Assembly: GCF_902499135.1 (NCBI RefSeq)
Contig: NZ_CABVPR010000005.1
Span: forward strand, 62,001 to 126,000
Direction: 5' to 3'
Source of the DNA: Burkholderia dolosa
GTDB taxonomy: Bacteria; Pseudomonadota; Gammaproteobacteria; Burkholderiales; Burkholderiaceae
Length of the DNA: 64,000 nucleotides
In this document: one piece after another, positions 27,049 through 34,778 of the stretch
Position numbering within the stretch: position 1 is the stretch's first letter
How the letters are laid out: the number at the start of each line of letters is the position of its first letter
Notes under the pieces: model-generated
Told to the model about the DNA's origin: nothing
The model's input: only the letters and a program-made list of their open reading frames with translations
Databases searched by the model: none
Made by a program: the position numbers and the translations under genes

Positions 27049-27357
27049 ATGACGCAATGGATCGACGCCGGCGCACTCGACGACATCGACGAAGACGACG
27101 TCGCGCGCTTCGACCACGCAGGCCGCACGTATGCGATCTACCGGATCGGCGGCAACGTGTATGCGAGCGACGGGCTGTGCACGCACGAGCACGTGCATCT
27201 CGCAGACGGTCTCGTGATCGATCACGTGATCGAATGCCCGAAGCACAACGGCCGCTTCGACGTGCGCGACGGCCGGCCGCTGTCCGCGCCCGCGTGCGAG
27301 AAGCTGCGCACGTATCGCGCGAAGATCGACGACGGCCGCATCCTGATCGAGGTATGA
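27049..27357 (+). CDS. MocE-like Rieske [2Fe-2S] ferredoxin
   Basis: The 102-residue soluble protein has a complete Rieske motif: Cys44-Thr-His46 and Cys63-x2-His66 (CTHEHVHL and CPKHNGRF). It is a stand-alone electron carrier of MocE type, expected to pass electrons from the downstream reductase to the membrane oxygenase. ATG 27049 is preceded by AAGGAG. The gene starts 34 bases after the oxygenase, and its TGA overlaps the ATG of the reductase gene (ATGA at 27354), a sign of translational coupling. Confidence 0.92.
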   Translation: MTQWIDAGALDDIDEDDVARFDHAGRTYAIYRIGGNVYASDGLCTHEHVHLADGLVIDHVIECPKHNGRFDVRDGRPLSAPACEKLRTYRAKIDDGRILIEV

Positions 27358-28604
27358 CCGCGATGGCGACCGAACGCGTGATGGCGATCGTCGGTGCGGG
27401 GCACGCAGGCGGCCGCGCGGCGCAGGTGCTGCGCGAGTGCGGGTGGCGCGGGCGCATCGTGCTGATCGGTGCGGAGGCGCACCTGCCGTACGAGCGGCCG
27501 CCGTTGTCGAAAGGCGTGCTGACGGGCGAACGCAGCGCCGCGCAGTGTCAGTTGCGCGACCCGCGCGCGTGGGCGGCGGACGGCATCGAGCCGATCGTCG
27601 CGACGGTCGAACGCATCGACCCGCACGCCCGCGAAATCCGCGTCGCGGGCGCCCGCACGTTCGGCTATGACGCGCTGCTGCTCGCGACCGGCGCACGTGC
27701 GCGCCGCCTCGCGATTCCGGGCGCGACGCTCGACGGCGTGCTCGCGCTGCGCACGCTCGACGATGCGGCGGCGCTCGGCGCACGGCTCGTGCCCGGCGCG
27801 CGCATCGTGTCGATCGGCGCCGGCTTCATCGGACTCGAGGTTGCCGCGTCCGCACGGCTTCGCGGGTGTCGCGTGACGGTGCTCGACGCGGCGCCGCGCG
27901 TGCTCGGGCGCGCGGTGCCGGCGGCAATCGCCGCGCGCGTGCACGCGCTGCACGTGCAGCACGGTGTGACGATCCGCGTGAACTGCGCGCCGGTTGCGAT
28001 CGAGCGGACGGCGGCCGGCGCGCTCGCGATCGTGCTCGACGACGGCAGCACGCTCCACGCCGATACGATCGTCGCCGGCATCGGTATCGAACCGGCCGAC
28101 GAACTCGCGCGCGATGCGGGCCTGCGCGTCGATCGCGGGATCGTCGTCGATGCGCGGCTCGAGACGTCGGCGCCCGGCATTTATGCGGCCGGCGACGTCG
28201 CGGTGTTTCCGCGCGGCCGTTCGGGACGGCTCGTGCGGCAGGAGACGTGGCACGGCGCCGAAACGCAGGCGCGCGTCGCCGCGCGCAACATGCTCGGCGC
28301 CGACGAGCCGTATCGCGACACGCCGTGGTTCTGGTCCGATCAATACGACGCGCAGCTGCAGGTGGCCGGCGACCCGGCGCTCGGCGAGCTGACCGTCGCG
28401 CGCGTGCTCGACGACGACGCCGAAATCCACTTTCATTTCGACGCGCATGCGCGGCTGGTCGCCGCGAGCGGCTTCGGGCGCGCGTCGGGTTTCGTCAAGG
28501 AGATGCGGGTCGCGAGAATGCTGGTCGAGCGCGGCGTCGACGTCGCGCCGGATGCAGTCGCGGATACGAACGTGAAGCTGAAGTCGCTGGCGGCGGCCGC
28601 GTGA
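27354..28604 (+). CDS. MocF-like FAD-dependent ferredoxin reductase
   Basis: The 416-residue protein is a BphA4/putidaredoxin-reductase type enzyme. It has an N-terminal FAD motif GAGHAG at 14-19, RPPLSKG near 48, a second NAD-binding GAGFIG near 150, IYAAGDVA near 280 for the FAD end, and a C-terminal dimerisation domain with FWSDQYDAQLQVAG. It would draw electrons from NADH for the Rieske protein. The start overlaps the ferredoxin stop. It completes a three-component oxygenase operon controlled by the divergent LacI gene. Confidence 0.92.
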   Translation: MTAMATERVMAIVGAGHAGGRAAQVLRECGWRGRIVLIGAEAHLPYERPPLSKGVLTGERSAAQCQLRDPRAWAADGIEPIVATVERIDPHAREIRVAGARTFGYDALLLATGARARRLAIPGATLDGVLALRTLDDAAALGARLVPGARIVSIGAGFIGLEVAASARLRGCRVTVLDAAPRVLGRAVPAAIAARVHALHVQHGVTIRVNCAPVAIERTAAGALAIVLDDGSTLHADTIVAGIGIEPADELARDAGLRVDRGIVVDARLETSAPGIYAAGDVAVFPRGRSGRLVRQETWHGAETQARVAARNMLGADEPYRDTPWFWSDQYDAQLQVAGDPALGELTVARVLDDDAEIHFHFDAHARLVAASGFGRASGFVKEMRVARMLVERGVDVAPDAVADTNVKLKSLAAAA

Positions 28605-28719
28605 CGGTCGGCGCCGGACCGCGCGCGTGCGGCGACGCGGCTTGCGAAGAAGAGAGTGAAAGCGTGTCGTTGCCGGCGCGTGCGGCAGCGACGTGCCGCG
28701 CGCGCCGGCGAAGCGACGC

Positions 28720-29436
28720 TCAGACCGTCGCGTGCAGGCGCAGATACAGGCCGGCCGCCGCCGCGCCGCCGAGCAGCGGGCCGATGACCGGCACCCACGC
28801 GTAGCGCCAGTCGCTGTCGCGCTTGCCCGGAATCGGCAGCAGCGCGTGCATGATCCGCGGCGACAGATCGCGCGCCGGGCTCATCGCGTAGCCGGTCGGG
28901 CCGCCGAGCGAGATCCCGATGCCGAGCACGAGCAGGCCGACCGGCAGCGCATCGAGCGCACCGAGGCCGACCTGCGGCGATGCGAGGTACAGCACGCCGA
29001 GGATCAGCACGAACGTGCAGATCGCTTCGGTCAGCACGTTGTGCGTGACGCTGCGGATCGCGGGCGCGGTGCAGAACACCGCGAGCTTCAGGTCGGCGTC
29101 GGCTTCCTTCGCGAAGTGCTGCCGATACGCGAGCCACACGAGCAGCGCGCCCGCCATGCCGCCGAGCATCTGCGCAAGCACGTAGCCGCCGACTTTCGAC
29201 CACGCGAACTTGCCGGCGAGCGCGAGGCTGATCGTGACGATCGGATTCAGGTGCGCGCCGCTGAACGACGCGGTCACGTAGACCGCGACGAATACGGCCA
29301 TCGCCCAGCCCATCACGATCACGATCAGGTCCGCGCCTTTGCCCTTGGTTTTCGCGAGCAGCACGTTCGCGACCGCGCCGTTGCCGAGCAGCACGAGGAT
29401 CGCGGTGCCGATGAATTCTGCAATGTAAGGTGACAT
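28720..29436 (-). CDS. glpF: Glycerol uptake facilitator (aquaglyceroporin)
   Basis: The 238-residue protein is a six-helix MIP channel that lets glycerol diffuse across the inner membrane. The two half-helix motifs are unusual: the first is Asn64-Pro65-Ile66 (SGAHLNPIVTI) and the second is Ser186-Pro187-Ala188-Arg189 (GYAMSPARD), where canonical channels have NPA twice. The rest (TGYAM and ARDLSPRIMH) is typical of glycerol channels. It is the third gene of glpD-glpK-glpF, 90 bases after glpK. Confidence 0.93.
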   Translation of the reverse strand: MSPYIAEFIGTAILVLLGNGAVANVLLAKTKGKGADLIVIVMGWAMAVFVAVYVTASFSGAHLNPIVTISLALAGKFAWSKVGGYVLAQMLGGMAGALLVWLAYRQHFAKEADADLKLAVFCTAPAIRSVTHNVLTEAICTFVLILGVLYLASPQVGLGALDALPVGLLVLGIGISLGGPTGYAMSPARDLSPRIMHALLPIPGKRDSDWRYAWVPVIGPLLGGAAAAGLYLRLHATV

Positions 29437-29526
29437 GTTCGTCTCTCGTATGTCCGGGCAGACTCGCGCGCTGCGCGGTCCGCCGGTGTTGTTGTGTGTT
29501 GTCGTCTTTCCGTCTGGCGGCGACGC

Positions 29527-31029
29527 TTATCGGCCGTCGTCGGCCCACGCCTTCGCGGCGCGCACCGCGCGCTGCCAGCCGGCCATGCAGCGCTCGACCT
29601 GGTCCTTCGGCATCGACGGCGCGAAGCGGCGATCGAGCTGCCACTGGCTGCGCACCTCGTCGAGGTTCTTCCAGTAGCCGATCGCGAGGCCGGCGAGGTA
29701 TGCGGCGCCGAGCGCGGTCGTTTCGGTGATCTGCGGGCGCACCGCATCGACGCCGAGCAGGTCCGCCTGGAACTGCATCAGCAGATCGTTCGCGCTCGCG
29801 CCGCCGTCGACGCGCAGCTCGCCGATGCTGATGCCCGAATCGGCTTCCATCGCGGCCAGCACGTCGAGCGACTGATACGCGATCGCATCGAGCGCGGCGC
29901 GCGCGAGGTGCGCGGACGTCGTGCCGCGCGTGACGCCGAACACCGACCCGCGTGCGCGCGCGTTCCAGTGCGGCGCGCCGAGCCCCGCGAACGCGGGCAC
30001 GAGATAGACGCCGTCGCTATGCGGGACGCTCGCGGCGAGCGCTTCGATTTCGGCAGCCGTCTTGATGATGCCGAGCCCGTCGCGCAGCCACTGCACGACC
30101 GCGCCGGCGATGAAGATGCTGCCTTCGAGCGCGTACTGCACGTTGTCGCCGATCTGCCACGCGATCGTCGTCACGAGGTTGTTCTTCGACTCGATCGGCT
30201 TGTCGCCGGCGTTCATCATCAGGAAGCAGCCGGTGCCGTACGTGTTCTTCACCATGCCCGACGTCGTGCACATCTGGCCGAACAGCGCCGCGTGCTGGTC
30301 GCCGGCGATACCGGCGAGCGGAATCTTCGACGCGAACACGGTCGTCTTCGTATGGCCGTAGATCTCCGACGACGCCTTCACGTCCGGCAGCATGCTGCGC
30401 GGGATGTCGAGCAGTTCGAGCAGCTCGTCGTCCCACTCGCGCGTGTGGATGTTGAACAGCATCGTGCGCGACGCGTTCGTCACGTCGGTCACGTGCAGCT
30501 CGTGCTTCGTGAAGTTCCACACGAGCCAGCTGTCGACCGTGCCGAACGCGAGCTTGCCCGCGCGCGCCTTGTCGCGCGCGCCGGGCACGTTGTCGAGGAT
30601 CCAGCGGATCTTGGTGGCCGAGAAGTACGAGTCGATCGGCAGGCCGGTTTTCGCGCGCACCTTCGCTTCGAGACCCTGCTTCTTCAGCGAATCGCAGAAG
30701 TCGGCGGTGCGGCGATCCTGCCACACGATCGCGTTGTACACGGGCTGGCCGGTGTCGCGATCCCAGACGATCGTCGTCTCGCGCTGGTTCGTGATGCCGA
30801 TCGCTGCGATCGACGTGCCGTTCAGGCCCGTGCGCGTGACGGCTTCGGCGGCGACGCCGGCTTGCGTCGACCAGATTTCCTGCGGGTCGTGCTCGACCCA
30901 GCCGGGTTGCGGGTAGATCTGGGCGAATTCCTTCTGGGCGATCGATACGATGTTGCCCTGGCGATCGAACAGCATCGCGCGGGAGCTCGTCGTGCCCTGG
31001 TCGAGCGCGAGGATGTACTGGTCCTGCAT
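29527..31029 (-). CDS. glpK: Glycerol kinase
   Basis: GlpK phosphorylates glycerol to sn-glycerol 3-phosphate and so traps what GlpF admits. The 500-residue FGGY kinase has the N-terminal phosphate motif [14 protein letters not shown], the segment [20 protein letters not shown], and the second phosphate region [14 protein letters not shown] 31029 (MQDQYILAL) is preferred to an earlier in-frame Met, with a purine-rich GAGAGAC immediately upstream. It lies between glpD and glpF. Confidence 0.97.
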   Translation of the reverse strand: MQDQYILALDQGTTSSRAMLFDRQGNIVSIAQKEFAQIYPQPGWVEHDPQEIWSTQAGVAAEAVTRTGLNGTSIAAIGITNQRETTIVWDRDTGQPVYNAIVWQDRRTADFCDSLKKQGLEAKVRAKTGLPIDSYFSATKIRWILDNVPGARDKARAGKLAFGTVDSWLVWNFTKHELHVTDVTNASRTMLFNIHTREWDDELLELLDIPRSMLPDVKASSEIYGHTKTTVFASKIPLAGIAGDQHAALFGQMCTTSGMVKNTYGTGCFLMMNAGDKPIESKNNLVTTIAWQIGDNVQYALEGSIFIAGAVVQWLRDGLGIIKTAAEIEALAASVPHSDGVYLVPAFAGLGAPHWNARARGSVFGVTRGTTSAHLARAALDAIAYQSLDVLAAMEADSGISIGELRVDGGASANDLLMQFQADLLGVDAVRPQITETTALGAAYLAGLAIGYWKNLDEVRSQWQLDRRFAPSMPKDQVERCMAGWQRAVRAAKAWADDGR

Positions 31030-31145
31030 GTCTCTCATCTCCATCCGTGGATTGGCTTAGTTGTGATGCGCGCCGCACGGGTGGCGGCGCGTCGGTGATT
31101 CAACGTCGGTGATGCAACTTCTGCTGCGGGCGGCTCGCGCCGTGC

Positions 31146-32669
31146 TCACGCATGCGGCGCGTGCGCGGCGGCGAACCAGCCGTCGATAGCGGCCGCGACC
31201 GCGTCGAGCGTGCCCGGCGCGACGTGCAGGCCGAGCTTCGAGCGGCGCCACAGCACGTCCTGCGCGCAGGTCGCCCATTCGACGTCGCGCAGGTAGCGCA
31301 GTTCGGCGTCGAACAGGCCCGGCGCGATTTCGGCGCCGAGTTCCGCGAGCGACGTCGCGCCGTCCAGCACGCGTTCCGCGCGGGTGCCGTATGCGCGCGC
31401 ATAGCGGCGCGCGAGCGCGGCAGGCAGCCACGGATGGCGCGTCGCGAACCGGTCGGCAAATGCGTCGAACTTCGCGTCGGCGATGTCGCCGCCCGGCAGC
31501 GGTACGCCGGCCGTCCATGCGGCGGCGTCGCGGCCGAGCGCGCGGCACAGCAGGTCGGCCGCTTCTTCGGCGAGCTTGCGAAACGTCGTGATCTTGCCGC
31601 CGAACACCGACAGCAGCGGCGCGCCGGCGCCGTCGTCCAGCTCGAGGCGGTAGTCGCGCGTGACGGCCGACGCGTTCGCGGCGTTTTCGTCTTCGAGCAG
31701 CGGACGCACGCCGGAATAGGTCCACTGCACGTCGGCCGGCGAGATCTTGCGCTTGAAGTAGCGGTTGATCGAATCGCACAGATACTGCGTTTCGTCGCGA
31801 TCGATCGCAACCTTCGCCGGATCGTTCGTGTATTCGACGTCGGTCGTGCCGATCAGCGTGAAGTCGCGTTCGTACGGAATCGCGAAGATGATCCGCTTGT
31901 CCGGGTTCTGGAAGATGTACGCGTGGTCGTGGTCGAACAGCCGGCGCGTGACGATGTGGCTGCCTTTCACGAGCCGCACGCTGTGATGCGCGCCGCGGCC
32001 GAGCGCGCCGTGCAGCACGTCGCCGACCCACGGACCGGCCGCGTTCGCGATCGCGCGCGCGTGCACGACGTGCGTCGTGCCGTCCGCGAGCTGCAGCTGC
32101 GCTTCCCATTCGTCGCCGCGGCGCTGCGCGGAAACCAGCTTCGTGCGCGTCAGGATCTCGGCGCCGCGCTCCTTCGCATCGAGCGCATTCAGCACGACGA
32201 GCCGCGCGTCGTCGACCCAGCCGTCCGAGTACACGAAGCCGCGCCTGATCGTATCGACGAGCGGCGTGCCGGCCGGATGGCGGCGCATGTCGATGCCGCG
32301 CGAGCCGGGCAGCAGTTCGCGTTTCGCGAGGTGATCGTAGAGGAACAGGCCGACGCGGATCAGCCATGCCGGCCGCAGGTTCGGCATGTGGGGCATCACG
32401 AAACGCAGCGGCCACATGATGTGGGGCGCCGCGCGCAGCAGCGTTTCGCGCTCCTGCAGCGCCTTGCGCACGAGGCCGAACTCGTTGTACTCGAGATAGC
32501 GCAGACCGCCGTGAATCAGCTTCGTGCTGGACGACGACGTGTGCGACGCGAGATCGTCCTGCTCGCAGAGCATGACCGACAGGCCGCGGCCGGCCGCATC
32601 GCGCGCGATGCCGGCGCCGTTGATGCCGCCGCCGACGACGAGCAGATCGTAGCGATTCGGTTGGGTCAC
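31146..32669 (-). CDS. glpD: Aerobic glycerol-3-phosphate dehydrogenase
   Basis: GlpD is the membrane-associated flavoenzyme that oxidises glycerol 3-phosphate to dihydroxyacetone phosphate and feeds electrons to quinone. The 507-residue protein begins with the FAD motif GGGINGAG at 13-20 and contains SSSTKLIHGGLRYLEYNEF, a hallmark of the family. The start codon is GTG at 32669 (GTGACCCAACCG), with AAGGA upstream. It is the promoter-proximal gene of glpDKF, and the operator block 32713-32758 sits 44 bases upstream. Confidence 0.97.
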   Translation of the reverse strand: MTQPNRYDLLVVGGGINGAGIARDAAGRGLSVMLCEQDDLASHTSSSSTKLIHGGLRYLEYNEFGLVRKALQERETLLRAAPHIMWPLRFVMPHMPNLRPAWLIRVGLFLYDHLAKRELLPGSRGIDMRRHPAGTPLVDTIRRGFVYSDGWVDDARLVVLNALDAKERGAEILTRTKLVSAQRRGDEWEAQLQLADGTTHVVHARAIANAAGPWVGDVLHGALGRGAHHSVRLVKGSHIVTRRLFDHDHAYIFQNPDKRIIFAIPYERDFTLIGTTDVEYTNDPAKVAIDRDETQYLCDSINRYFKRKISPADVQWTYSGVRPLLEDENAANASAVTRDYRLELDDGAGAPLLSVFGGKITTFRKLAEEAADLLCRALGRDAAAWTAGVPLPGGDIADAKFDAFADRFATRHPWLPAALARRYARAYGTRAERVLDGATSLAELGAEIAPGLFDAELRYLRDVEWATCAQDVLWRRSKLGLHVAPGTLDAVAAAIDGWFAAAHAPHA

Positions 32670-32712
32670 CTGCTGTCCTTATCGTCTGAGGGAAAGTGAC
32701 GAACATGAAATG

Positions 32713-32758
32713 TTCGAATTCGAAATCTAACGAACGAAATCGAAAAAGTAAAGTTCGA
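32713..32758 (-). promoter_or_regulatory. Probable GlpR operator array before glpD
   Basis: Six CGAA tetrads occur within 46 bases (plus-strand positions 32715, 32721, 32731, 32735, 32741 and 32755), including the perfect palindrome TTCGAATTCGAA at 32713-32724. DeoR-type GlpR repressors bind TTCG-containing half-sites. This AT-rich block is sharply different from its surroundings and lies directly before glpD, with glpR nearby. Confidence 0.7.
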
Positions 32759-32829
32759 AAAAGAGGGCGGGTAGCGCGCACCGCGATCCGGGACGATACT
32801 GGCGGCTTGACCATTTCGCGAGGTGAATC

Positions 32830-33198
32830 ATGCGTATCGGGATGTGGGTCGGCGCGTGCGCGGTCGTTCTGGCAGGATGCGGCGTCGGCATGCCGCCGCT
32901 GGCGGGCAACTGGCGCACGCCGTCGTTCGCGGACCTGCAGACGTCATGCGGCGGCGCCGCGCGCGACTGGGGCGACGACGCGCAGCCGGTGTATTCGACG
33001 CTGTACGACGCGTACGTCGCGAAGCGGTATCGCGGGCTGACGGACGCGAACTATTGCGCGTTCGTAAACGAACTTTCGACGCACTATGCGGCACCCGACG
33101 CGCCGGGGCGCGCGGGCTGGGTCGCGTATTTCAACGATGCGCGGGCGCAGGCGATCAGCTGGCGCGCGGCGGTCGATCCGACGCTGCGCGGCGGCTGA
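32830..33198 (+). CDS. Putative lipoprotein, 122 residues
   Basis: The protein opens MRIGMWVGACAVVLAGCG, a lipoprotein signal with lipobox LAGC and the lipidated Cys at residue 17. The mature domain of about 105 residues has two further Cys residues and a conserved-looking core around WGDDAQPVYSTLYDAYVAKRYRGL. I do not recognise the family. ATG 32830 follows GAGGTG. It lies divergent from glpD, so its promoter shares the operator-rich region 32670-32829 and might also respond to GlpR. Confidence 0.75.
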   Translation: MRIGMWVGACAVVLAGCGVGMPPLAGNWRTPSFADLQTSCGGAARDWGDDAQPVYSTLYDAYVAKRYRGLTDANYCAFVNELSTHYAAPDAPGRAGWVAYFNDARAQAISWRAAVDPTLRGG

Positions 33199-33232
33199 AG
33201 CGCGTGTAGTGGAAACGGGGGCGGGAAAGGCC

Positions 33233-33256
33233 GCGCGGCCGGAAAACCGGCCGCGC
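33233..33256. terminator. Perfect hairpin between convergent small genes
   Basis: GCGCGGCCGG (33233-33242) pairs with CCGGCCGCGC (33247-33256) around an AAAA loop. It sits between the lipoprotein gene and the convergent 65-residue gene and could end both transcripts, although no T-run follows. Confidence 0.5.
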
Positions 33257-33281
33257 AGTCAGGTCGGTCACGGCGGGAAGT

Positions 33282-33479
33282 TTACGAATAGCGGTATTTG
33301 ATCGACCGCAGCGTGGCGTCGCCGGTCTCGGTGACGCAGTATTTGCGTCCGGATCCCAGCCCTTCGAGACGGACGAGCTGCTGTTCGAGCAGTGCGTCCA
33401 GTTCGTCCCGATCCATGTCGGCCTGGTCGGGCGCGTCCTTCACAAGCAGTAGCGTGGCGAATTCATGCGGACTCAGCAT
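33282..33479 (-). CDS. Conserved-looking small protein, 65 residues, possibly winged-helix
   Basis: ATG 33479 is preceded by GGAGAG and encodes MLSPHEFATLLLVKDAPD and so on, 65 residues in total. The sequence reads like a small winged-helix domain: helix LSPHEFATLLLVK, helix RDELDALLEQQLVRLE, then the wing GSGRKYCVTETGDATLRSI. It has an acidic linker and one Cys. I cannot name it. A perfect CsoR-like palindrome lies 59 bases upstream. The next gene upstream on this strand is glpR, 304 bases away. Confidence 0.65.
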   Translation of the reverse strand: MLSPHEFATLLLVKDAPDQADMDRDELDALLEQQLVRLEGLGSGRKYCVTETGDATLRSIKYRYS

Positions 33480-33783
33480 CGTTCTCTCCATGGCAACCGG
33501 TCTGCCCGCGCGGCCGGCGCGACCGCCGGCGAGCGCGATACCCCGCGGGGTATGGCTTGGGGGGAAAAGCTGCATTCGCCGGCCAGACGGTTCGCACACG
33601 CCGTGGCACAGGCGGATCGGGCGAACGGGCCGGGGAACTGGAGTCTAGTCGAGCGTGCACGTGACGACAACTCGTGCCCCGTTAATTTTCCGTTTGACAC
33701 GCGCATGCCCCGCAAGCGGTTCGGCTGCGGCGGCAACTTCTTGATTTCACTTGAAGTTCGCGACGCGCTGCAGCATCGCGCGG
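33480..33783. other. Noncoding gap between the 65-residue gene and glpR
   Basis: These 304 bases contain no supported gene. The notable content is the 16-base perfect palindrome at 33538-33553. Otherwise I see GC-rich sequence and a moderately AT-rich patch (CCCCGTTAATTTTCCGTTTGACACGC, from about 33677) that contains TTGACA-like TTTGACACG on the plus strand without a following -10. Confidence 0.5.
33538..33553. promoter_or_regulatory. Perfect 16-base palindrome, CsoR/RcnR-like operator
   Basis: ATACCCCGCGGGGTAT equals its own reverse complement over all 16 bases. TACCCC-n-GGGGTA is the pattern bound by CsoR/RcnR-family metal or stress sensors. It lies 59 bases upstream of the 65-residue gene on the minus strand. 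No CsoR-family gene is in the window. Confidence 0.6.
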
Positions 33784-34563
33784 TCACTGTGCGACGTACA
33801 CCTGCGTGCCGGCGGCCGCGATCGTGTCGGCCATTTCGGGCGGCAGCGGCTGGTCGGTGAACAGCGCATGGACCTGGCTCAGATGCCCCTGGCGGACGAG
33901 CGCCGGGCGGCCGACCTTCGAGTGGTCGGCGACGAGGTACACCGTGCGCGCATGCTGCATGATCGCCTCCGCGACGCGCACCTCGCGCGTGTCGAAGTCG
34001 CGCAGCGTGCCGTCGGCCTCGATCGCCGACGTGCCGATGATCGCGTAGTCGACCTTGAACTGGCGGATGAAGTCGATCGCGAGCTCGCCGACGATGCCCT
34101 TGTCCCACGGCCGGACGATGCCGCCGGTGATCAGCACTTCGCAGTCCGGGTAGCCGCTCATCATCGACGCGACGTTCAGATTGTTCGTGATCACGTGCAG
34201 CCCGTGATGGCGGTTCAGCGCGCGCGCGACTTCCTCGGTCGTCGTGCCCAGGTTGATGAACAGCGACGCCTGATCCGGAATGTGCGATGCGGCCAGCGCG
34301 GCGATCCGCCGCTTCTCGTCGTGGAACATCCGCTGGCGCGCCGTGTACGACACGTTCTCCGAGCTGGTCGGCAGGCTCGCCCCGCCGTGGTAGCGGCGCA
34401 GCAGATTCAGATCGGCGAGCCAGTTCACGTCGCGGCGGATCGTCTGCGGCGTGACCGCGAAGTGGGCGGCGAGATCGTCGACCGTCACGAAGCCGTCGCG
34501 CTGCACCCATTCGAGCAGTTCCTGCTGGCGAGCGTTGAGGGTGAGGCGGGGATCTCGTGTCAT
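33784..34563 (-). CDS. glpR: DeoR-family repressor of glycerol metabolism
   Basis: The 259-residue protein has a DeoR helix-turn-helix (RQQELLEWVQRDGFVTVDDLAAHFAVTPQTIRRDVNWL, residues about 10-50) and a DeoR sensor domain with FINLGTTTEEVARAL and LVADHSKVGRPA, which bind glycerol 3-phosphate in GlpR. ATG 34563 is used. It lies on the same strand as glpDKF but is separated from glpD by two small genes. The TTCG-rich block before glpD is its likely target. Confidence 0.92.
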   Translation of the reverse strand: MTRDPRLTLNARQQELLEWVQRDGFVTVDDLAAHFAVTPQTIRRDVNWLADLNLLRRYHGGASLPTSSENVSYTARQRMFHDEKRRIAALAASHIPDQASLFINLGTTTEEVARALNRHHGLHVITNNLNVASMMSGYPDCEVLITGGIVRPWDKGIVGELAIDFIRQFKVDYAIIGTSAIEADGTLRDFDTREVRVAEAIMQHARTVYLVADHSKVGRPALVRQGHLSQVHALFTDQPLPPEMADTIAAAGTQVYVAQ

Positions 34564-34778
34564 GGTTCGGCGATCGGAGCGTGTGAGACGAAGCCGGTAT
34601 TGTAAGGGCGTTCGGGCCGGCGGCCGGCCCGCGGGCGCGTCGTATTCATGCGCAGCCGGCATGGATTCATGTGACAAATGAATTTGTGCGATCGGGTGGA
34701 TCGCGCTGCAATGGCGGACTGTCCGCGCATGCGCGCGCCTTCAGCTTTCTGCATTCCGCTTTCGACGAGGTGGCACCG

